The notes under the pieces are model-generated. The model was not told the origin of the DNA and searched no databases. It was given only the letters and a program-made list of their open reading frames with translations. 64,000 nucleotides of DNA from an uncultured Myxococcales bacterium (GTDB lineage Bacteria > Myxococcota_A > Polyangia > Polyangiales > Polyangiaceae): positions 1-64,000 of the forward strand of contig CALMUT010000079.1 of assembly GCA_937872925.1 (NCBI GenBank), in the 5' to 3' direction. The translations under genes and the position numbers were made by a program. This document shows, in pieces, positions 58,922 to 64,000 of this stretch (position 1 is the first letter of the stretch; every line of letters starts with the position of its first letter).

Positions 58922-59928
58922 AAGCCATCCACGTATTAGCCGGACTGCTGCTGTGTGGTGCAGCGCATGCTCAGACTGCCGAGGACCGGGCGGCGGCCCA
59001 GGCGCTGTTCGACGAAGGTCTGCGCCTGCACAACGCAGGCAAGCACGCCGCGGCTTGCCCCAAGTTCGAAGCCAGCTTGAAGCGCTACGATGGACTCGGC
59101 ACCCGCGGAAAGCTCGCCGAGTGCTACGAGAAAAGCGGGCGCGTCGCCAGCGCATGGGCTGCCTATCGCGAGGTGGCAGTGCTAGCGCGCAAAGCTGGCG
59201 AGGGCACCCGCGAACAAGTTGCGACCGAACGCGCGAAGCAGCTCGAAGCGCGGCTCTCCTACCTCGTGATCGAGGTGCCAGCAGCGGCCCGGGTTCCCGG
59301 TCTGCGCGTCCAACGCAACGGTGAGCTCGTCGACGCAGGGGCCTTTGACGTACGCGTCGCAGTGGATCCCGGCAAGTACCACATCGTCGCCAGCGCCGAG
59401 GGCTACACCCCGTGGAACGGGGACGTGGCGGTCGCGGAAAGCGAAAGCCAGCGCGTCGAGATCCCCGCGCTCACCAAGCTGCCGCCCGAGCAGACCGCGC
59501 CGAACCCCACGACAGGGCCGAGCCAGAACACGAATCCACCCGGGCCCCAGGAGCCGCTCGCAGAGCCGGCGTCATCGCCGATGAAGACCGTAGGCATGGT
59601 CGCAGCGGGAGTGGGCGTGGCCAGTTTGGCCGTCGGCGGCTACTTCGGATTGCGCGCCAACTCGAAATGGAACAGTGCCTTCGATGACGGCCACTGCAAA
59701 TCCAACAACGTCTGCACGGCCGAGGGACAAGACCTGACCGACTCGGCACGCAGCGCGGCGGTGCTCGCGAACATCTTCGTCGGTGCAGGAGTGGTGTTGG
59801 TCGGCGGGGGCGCTGCGCTCTACTTCACAGCGCCGAGCCAACAGCCCAGGGCGGCGGCTCGGGGCCTGCACGTCTCGCCGGGAGTGGGTGCCGACGGCCT
59901 CGGCATGTCTCTGTCGGGTCGGTTCTGA
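58918..59928 (+). CDS. PEGA-like secreted protein with TPR-like start and membrane hairpin
   Basis: A 336-residue protein: signal MKAIHVLAGLLLCGAAHAQ, a TPR-like region (AAQALFDEGLRLHNAGK, GKLAECYEKSGRVASAWAAY), a PEGA domain (GLRVQRNGELVDAG, VAVDPGKYHIVASAEGY), a Pro-rich linker and two C-terminal helices around a CxxxxxC loop. It has the same plan as the protein at 3347-4159. It is translationally coupled to the kinase gene by ATGA, so it may be a periplasmic or outer-membrane sensor partner. Confidence 0.88.
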   Translation: MKAIHVLAGLLLCGAAHAQTAEDRAAAQALFDEGLRLHNAGKHAAACPKFEASLKRYDGLGTRGKLAECYEKSGRVASAWAAYREVAVLARKAGEGTREQVATERAKQLEARLSYLVIEVPAAARVPGLRVQRNGELVDAGAFDVRVAVDPGKYHIVASAEGYTPWNGDVAVAESESQRVEIPALTKLPPEQTAPNPTTGPSQNTNPPGPQEPLAEPASSPMKTVGMVAAGVGVASLAVGGYFGLRANSKWNSAFDDGHCKSNNVCTAEGQDLTDSARSAAVLANIFVGAGVVLVGGGAALYFTAPSQQPRAAARGLHVSPGVGADGLGMSLSGRF

Positions 59929-59936
59929 GGCGGGGC

Positions 59937-61760
59937 CTAGTACCAGACGCGACTGACGATGCCGCTGATGGTGTTGAACTGCGCAATGTTGTCGGCGGTC
60001 CCGCCTATCACCAGGCGGTAGACCGCGGGCGTTCCGCTCAGTTGCACCGCGCCCGCGACGATCTTGGCGTTTTGCCCCAGGTTGGGATGAATGACACCGT
60101 ACTCGCCCTGGCTGCCCCAGCTCGGGTCGGCTTGACCGTTGCGCCGCAAGCGCAACGCGGCTGGCCCTGGGTTGTTGCCCCCCGTCGCGTTGCCCAATAC
60201 GACGATGCGCTGATCGGGGAATTGTACAGCGTCCGCAGCCTCGACGGAATTCGCGTTCACGGCCACCGACACGAGTCCGTTCGCACCGAAGGAAGTGTCG
60301 GGCTGACCGTCGGGCAGATAGCGACGCACCCACAAACTCTTGTTGGTGGAACCGGCCACGAGCACCTTGTTGTCCGCTTGAGCGATCACGGTCTTGACCT
60401 TGTCGTCCACGCCGGAAGCGCCATAGGTGACGAAGCCGGTGCCGTTGAATCCGGTGTCAAGAGCCAGGTTGGAGTCGAGGGCCACCAACTTCATGTCGGC
60501 TTTGCCTCCGCCGTCCACGACGGTTCCCGCCATGTACACGCGTCCGTCCGGCGTCGCGGCGAGGGACGAGTGCGTGGAGCCCGTCATGCCGAAGGCCTTG
60601 GCCGACTTTTGCTGAAAGCCTGCGGAACTCAACTGTGCAACGGCGGAGGCGTTGTTGGAGGTCCCGAACGCGAACAAGCGGGTGCCGCTCGTGCCTTCGA
60701 ACGCCGCTACGCCGGTCGACAAGTCCGTGCCGCCCATGTCCAACACCGTGTAGCCGGGTCCCGGACTACCAAAGGCCTGGTCCAGCCCGAGATTCGTCGT
60801 GGAGTTCTTGCTCAGAGCGAAGTCGTTGGTGCGATCCGTCGCGAACAGTGCGTGGCCCGTGGAAAGCACGGCAATGCCCCGGGCGATGCCACCCGGAGAA
60901 CAGGCCGAACAGGGCTTGATCGAGGCTTCGGAATCCACCTTCTTGCCGTCTGCTGCCAGGATGCCGATCAACGGCGCCTGGCTCAAACCGACTTTGTAAC
61001 CGCCGAAGAGGATGCGGGCGTCCCCTGCCACGCCGATGTCGTAGATTTCGACTTCCTTTTGGCCGAAAGACTGCATGTGAATGCCACTAGAGGCGAAGCC
61101 GGTGTCGAGCGAACCGGACTTCTCGGTGATGATAGTGTTGACGCTCGCCTCGTGGTTCAGACTCGCCGAAGTCCCGAGGATCTTCGTCGTGAACGTGCTG
61201 CCCACGGCGAGCGGAGCCTTCGCGCTGAGCTGAAGCTCGCCAAAGGTCTCCCCCGCGACAATCGTGAGGCTTTGCGCCGTCAGCCCCGTGGGCGGTGAGC
61301 CGAGCGTGACATCCACCGCAGCGGTGAACCCAGCTCCGCGCTGGATCTCGACCGGGAGGAAGTGCGTACCACCCAGACCAATCTGCACCTGCGAGGATAG
61401 GATCTGAATGCTGAAGTCGTTGACCAGGCTGCCGTCACTCTCAGCGCTCGCGTCACCTACCGCGCCACCGCTGCCCGCCTGACCGCCCGTTGCGGACCCA
61501 CTGCTGCCTCCGCTGCCACCGGATCCGGCAGATGCGTCGCTGCCACCGGATCCGGCAGATGCGTCGCTACCACCGGATCCGGCAGATGCGCCGACGCCAC
61601 CGGACCCCGATGACGCGCCGACGCCAGCGGAACCTGCGCTCGCACCCGCGCCGCTGGCCCCCTGGACCGAAGTGTCCTCGATGCCGACGATGCCCTGACA
61701 GGCGACCAGCCAGCCGAGAGCCACCAACCCAGATGGGAAGGCAAGTGTCCTGCGAGTCAT
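59937..61760 (-). CDS. Delta-60 repeat lipoprotein
   Basis: A 607-residue lipoprotein (lipobox LVACQ, then GIVGIEDTS, a signature I associate with myxobacterial surface lipoproteins). A 75-residue Gly/Ser/Ala linker includes a 27-bp tandem repeat. The body has an Ig-like part and several delta-60 repeats: SLDTGFASSGIHM, LDTGFNGTGFVTYG, QPDTSFGANGLVSV, QADPSWGSQGEYG, each about 55-60 residues. A propeller is expected. It converges on the PEGA-like gene, 8 nt apart. Confidence 0.88.
   Translation of the reverse strand: MTRRTLAFPSGLVALGWLVACQGIVGIEDTSVQGASGAGASAGSAGVGASSGSGGVGASAGSGGSDASAGSGGSDASAGSGGSGGSSGSATGGQAGSGGAVGDASAESDGSLVNDFSIQILSSQVQIGLGGTHFLPVEIQRGAGFTAAVDVTLGSPPTGLTAQSLTIVAGETFGELQLSAKAPLAVGSTFTTKILGTSASLNHEASVNTIITEKSGSLDTGFASSGIHMQSFGQKEVEIYDIGVAGDARILFGGYKVGLSQAPLIGILAADGKKVDSEASIKPCSACSPGGIARGIAVLSTGHALFATDRTNDFALSKNSTTNLGLDQAFGSPGPGYTVLDMGGTDLSTGVAAFEGTSGTRLFAFGTSNNASAVAQLSSAGFQQKSAKAFGMTGSTHSSLAATPDGRVYMAGTVVDGGGKADMKLVALDSNLALDTGFNGTGFVTYGASGVDDKVKTVIAQADNKVLVAGSTNKSLWVRRYLPDGQPDTSFGANGLVSVAVNANSVEAADAVQFPDQRIVVLGNATGGNNPGPAALRLRRNGQADPSWGSQGEYGVIHPNLGQNAKIVAGAVQLSGTPAVYRLVIGGTADNIAQFNTISGIVSRVWY
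61513..61620. repeat. 27-bp tandem repeat in the lipoprotein linker
   Basis: Copies at 61513-61539 and 61540-61566 are identical. A third at 61567-61593 is nearly so, and a fourth is diverged. In frame they encode GSGGSDASA units. This is a linker-length polymorphism, not a CRISPR. Confidence 0.85.
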
Positions 61761-61862
61761 GGTCCGAGTGTGTACTCCTCACGCATGGTTGAAGGGGCCC
61801 ACAGAAAGCATAGAGGCAGACCTCCTGCCCCCGCAAGCTGGTCCATCGACAACACCCGCACG

Positions 61863-61896
61863 CCCACGCCCGCGCATCGCCCACGCCCGCGCATCG
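61863..61896. repeat. Two adjacent 17-bp direct repeats
   Basis: CCCACGCCCGCGCATCG occurs twice in tandem in the 284-bp region between the delta-60 gene and the gene starting at 62045. Function unknown. Confidence 0.8.
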
Positions 61897-62044
61897 CCCG
61901 CGCCCGGGCGCCTCTGAAGCGCGCTTGCCCTTGGTACGATCCGGCCGCCGTCCTTAGTCAGTCGCACTTCGGGTCGGTCCGAAAACTTTGCTGCCTCGCA
62001 GCCGGGCGTTGACGCGACGCCCGCGTGGTGAGAGTTCGGTGGCC

Positions 62045-64000
62045 ATGGTCAAGCGTTTCAATCCCAAGAAGGCCCGACGCGACGCGCGTGTGGAGTGGGT
62101 GGGTGGAAGATTCTTCACTCGTGAGTTTGTTCGGGGCAGCGATGGGGGCTACCGACCGGAATTGGTGATCTGGGTCGATCCCCGACGCGATGAGATCATT
62201 CACCAAGTGATTTCTGACCCGCAGCACGGGATGGTCGCGGTTGCCGATGCGCTGCAGTGGGCCCTTGAGGAACATGCGGGCCCCAGACCGACGCGCGTGC
62301 GCGTCGCGCACCGGGATGACGCGGCGGAAATCCGTGCGCGTTTCGGCGCCGGGTTGGAAGTTGTGTGCGCGGCCACTCCAGAGATCGAAGACGTGGCGGA
62401 ATATCTCCGCGCCCATGAGCAAGAGTTTGACGAAGCTGCGTGGTTTGACGAACTGCCACCGGGCACTCCGGAAGTGCCGGAAATGTTTCACGCGGCGCGC
62501 GAGTTGCATGAACTAGCGCCCTGGAAGCTGTTGCGCAACGACAGCTGGCTTCGGGTGGACGTGCCCGACCTCGGTGTTGAGGGTGCTTGCCTTGCGGTAC
62601 TCGGGTCTGACGGCGAGTACCATGCCGTCGTCCTGTATCCCTCCTACCAGGCATTTCTCAGTTTCATGGATGCCGTGGCGCACGCGCAGAGCCGCGGCGA
62701 GCGCTGCGAGGATTGCGGAAGCAGCTGGTTCGCGCTGGAGTTTGAAGACAAAGACAGCGTGCCGCCCCAATGGCTACGCAGCCTGAGCCGGCACGGACTA
62801 CCGCTTCTCGGACTCAAAGCGTTCCCGCTGCCCGAATTTAAGCGGCGGGACGGCAGCCCCGCACCCATTTCGATCGAGACGCTGAGGATCCTCACGCCGA
62901 TTGCGTTGGCACTGACCAAGTTCGTGGCTGAACAGAAATCCGCGATTGCGAACGGCACGCCGCTGGCGTTGGAGTTCGAGCATCCGGGCCAGCCAAGGGT
63001 TCGGATATGCCTCCCGTATGAGGCGGGGGCTTCAGAGGATGCGGCGCCCGCTGCTCGGCCGACCACGGACGACGTTCACGTGGTCTCCCGCACCGCGCCC
63101 GGTGAGCGATCGCCGGCACACGAAATCGACGAGCAACTCTCTCCCGCCCTGCTCGCATTCGCTGCGGCAACCTACCCCATGGAGTTGAAAGCGCTGTTCG
63201 CCAAAGTTTTTGACGAGCAAGAGGCACTGGCGGAGTTTGTCACGCCGGTCGCGCTCTACTGTGCGGAATTTGAGGGTCGGCCGGTGTACGAGCACTTTCT
63301 GGAGCAAGAGAGCGAGCGCTTGTCCCCGCCAGAGTTGCGCTGGCTCAAGGCGCAGCGCGAGTCGTGGCTGTCCATCTGGGAGGTGACACACGTCAATGCG
63401 GGTGAAGGCTTGAGCCTGCGGGACTTGCTGAGCGGCGAGCGCCGCGAGGTGGTGGAGCGGATGGCGTCCCGCAGCTTGTCACCCCGGCAAGTAGTGCTCG
63501 GCAGGGTGGCGCAGTACGACGGGGATTCGGTGCTGTGCGGCCTGTATCCGCGAGCGCTAGACCCCGTGCAGGGGGACGCGGCGCTCAAAGCTGCGCGGCG
63601 AAAGCTTCGTCTCAAGGAAGACGAGCTGGTAGGACTTGCGAAGCTACGCGGCGCCAAGCCGAGCCTCGCGCTCGTGAGCATCTGGCGAAAAGCGGTCGCT
63701 GCCGACGACGCACTTCGAGCGGTGCCGCCGATGCTGCAAAATACAGAGGGAGACCCGCTGCTGCTTACGGTCGATCACTATCGCTTCGATGCGAAGCGGC
63801 GGCGTGAAGTCGTGGATGGTCTGCTCAGCATTGATGGGTTGGTTGCGGACGACGCGGACGCGGGCGTGTTTGTCATCCTGTCGGGAAAAGCTGCGGTTGG
63901 CCCGGGGAGCCTAATGGTGGGGCGCGTAGAAGTGCGGGACGCCGCACTTCGGGTGGAGACCAACTCCCTGCGTCGCGCCGACATGTTCCGAAGCGCCGTG
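62045..64000 (+). CDS. Large hypothetical protein, 3' end beyond the window
   Basis: An uninterrupted frame of at least 652 codons from ATG 62045 to the window edge. It begins MVKRFNPKKARRDARVEWVG. Residues 45-110 include strand/turn motifs (LVIWVDPRRDEIIHQVI) and residues 185-215 include YHAVVLYPSYQAFLSFMD, reminiscent of DUF-type domains in bacterial proteins with SEC-C-like Zn ends; CEDCGSSW near 227-234 could bind metal. Later parts are helical with Arg/Glu-rich stretches (EQESERLSPPELRWLKAQRE). No signal peptide. Family not recognised. Confidence 0.8.
   Translation, partial: MVKRFNPKKARRDARVEWVGGRFFTREFVRGSDGGYRPELVIWVDPRRDEIIHQVISDPQHGMVAVADALQWALEEHAGPRPTRVRVAHRDDAAEIRARFGAGLEVVCAATPEIEDVAEYLRAHEQEFDEAAWFDELPPGTPEVPEMFHAARELHELAPWKLLRNDSWLRVDVPDLGVEGACLAVLGSDGEYHAVVLYPSYQAFLSFMDAVAHAQSRGERCEDCGSSWFALEFEDKDSVPPQWLRSLSRHGLPLLGLKAFPLPEFKRRDGSPAPISIETLRILTPIALALTKFVAEQKSAIANGTPLALEFEHPGQPRVRICLPYEAGASEDAAPAARPTTDDVHVVSRTAPGERSPAHEIDEQLSPALLAFAAATYPMELKALFAKVFDEQEALAEFVTPVALYCAEFEGRPVYEHFLEQESERLSPPELRWLKAQRESWLSIWEVTHVNAGEGLSLRDLLSGERREVVERMASRSLSPRQVVLGRVAQYDGDSVLCGLYPRALDPVQGDAALKAARRKLRLKEDELVGLAKLRGAKPSLALVSIWRKAVAADDALRAVPPMLQNTEGDPLLLTVDHYRFDAKRRREVVDGLLSIDGLVADDADAGVFVILSGKAAVGPGSLMVGRVEVRDAALRVETNSLRRADMFRSAV

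Noticed and set aside
60042-61298. A 418-codon rightward frame opposite the delta-60 lipoprotein
   Set aside because: The delta-60 repeats on the minus strand are clear; the antisense product is Arg/Gly/His-rich without domains.

Overview
This window looks like a chromosomal stretch from a myxobacterium (phylum Myxococcota, probably Polyangia). It is GC-rich and packed with secreted lipoproteins that carry a Gly/Ala/Ser-rich linker directly after the lipidated cysteine. Four or five proteins end in a MYXO-CTERM-like tail (GCGC or GCS, hydrophobic helix, Arg cluster). There are eukaryote-like Ser/Thr kinases with a transmembrane segment, and an FHA-type sigma-54 activator. I saw no rRNA, tRNA, CRISPR array, transposase or phage gene.

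Layout. 115-4159 (minus): a signalling operon of a PEGA-like membrane/periplasmic protein, a Ser/Thr kinase, an FHA/sigma-54 activator and a small membrane protein. 4245-7182 (minus): two lipoproteins, one resembling alginate lyases. 7394-14738: seven mostly secreted proteins, including a 12-13-unit propeller-like repeat protein. 14867-18772 (plus): a tightly packed operon of DUF4266 lipoprotein, DUF3570 barrel, two lipoproteins with CxxCH-type haem motifs and two small membrane proteins. 18782-21694 (minus): three lipoproteins. 21830-23699: a TetR repressor divergent from a lipase-like lipoprotein, with two matching palindromic operators. 23796-26391 (minus): a haemerythrin-like protein and an EF-G paralogue with an intrinsic terminator. 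26852-29423 (plus): a three-gene RNA-repair operon (methyltransferase, RNA ligase, HD-Pnk) with start-stop overlaps. 29550-34387: secreted proteins and a duplicated gene remnant. 34554-36416 (plus): a peroxiredoxin-like selenoprotein with an in-frame UGA, then a signal-peptide-bearing small protein ending in Cys-Cys, then an RRE-like domain and an HFCD flavoprotein broken by a frame change. 36437-41725: lipoproteins, an amidase and a MYXO-CTERM protein. 41733-45482 (minus): an M50 protease, a GYF-like/YkgJ/Tat-signal cluster and a DUF4398/OmpA pair. 45716-57215: mostly secreted proteins, a PilZ gene pair and an NmrA-like dehydrogenase. 57512-59928: a second kinase/PEGA pair. 59937 to the end: a delta-60 repeat lipoprotein and a large gene cut by the window edge.

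The most distinctive points are the selenoprotein (one gene, not two ORFs), the Rnl/HD-Pnk/methyltransferase RNA-repair operon, the candidate C-terminal-cysteine peptide with an adjacent EpiD-like flavoprotein, and the DUF4266/DUF3570/haem-lipoprotein operon. All functions are read from motifs by eye; no search was run. Many start codons were moved downstream of the longest ORF to fit signal peptides, ribosome-binding sites or gene overlaps.
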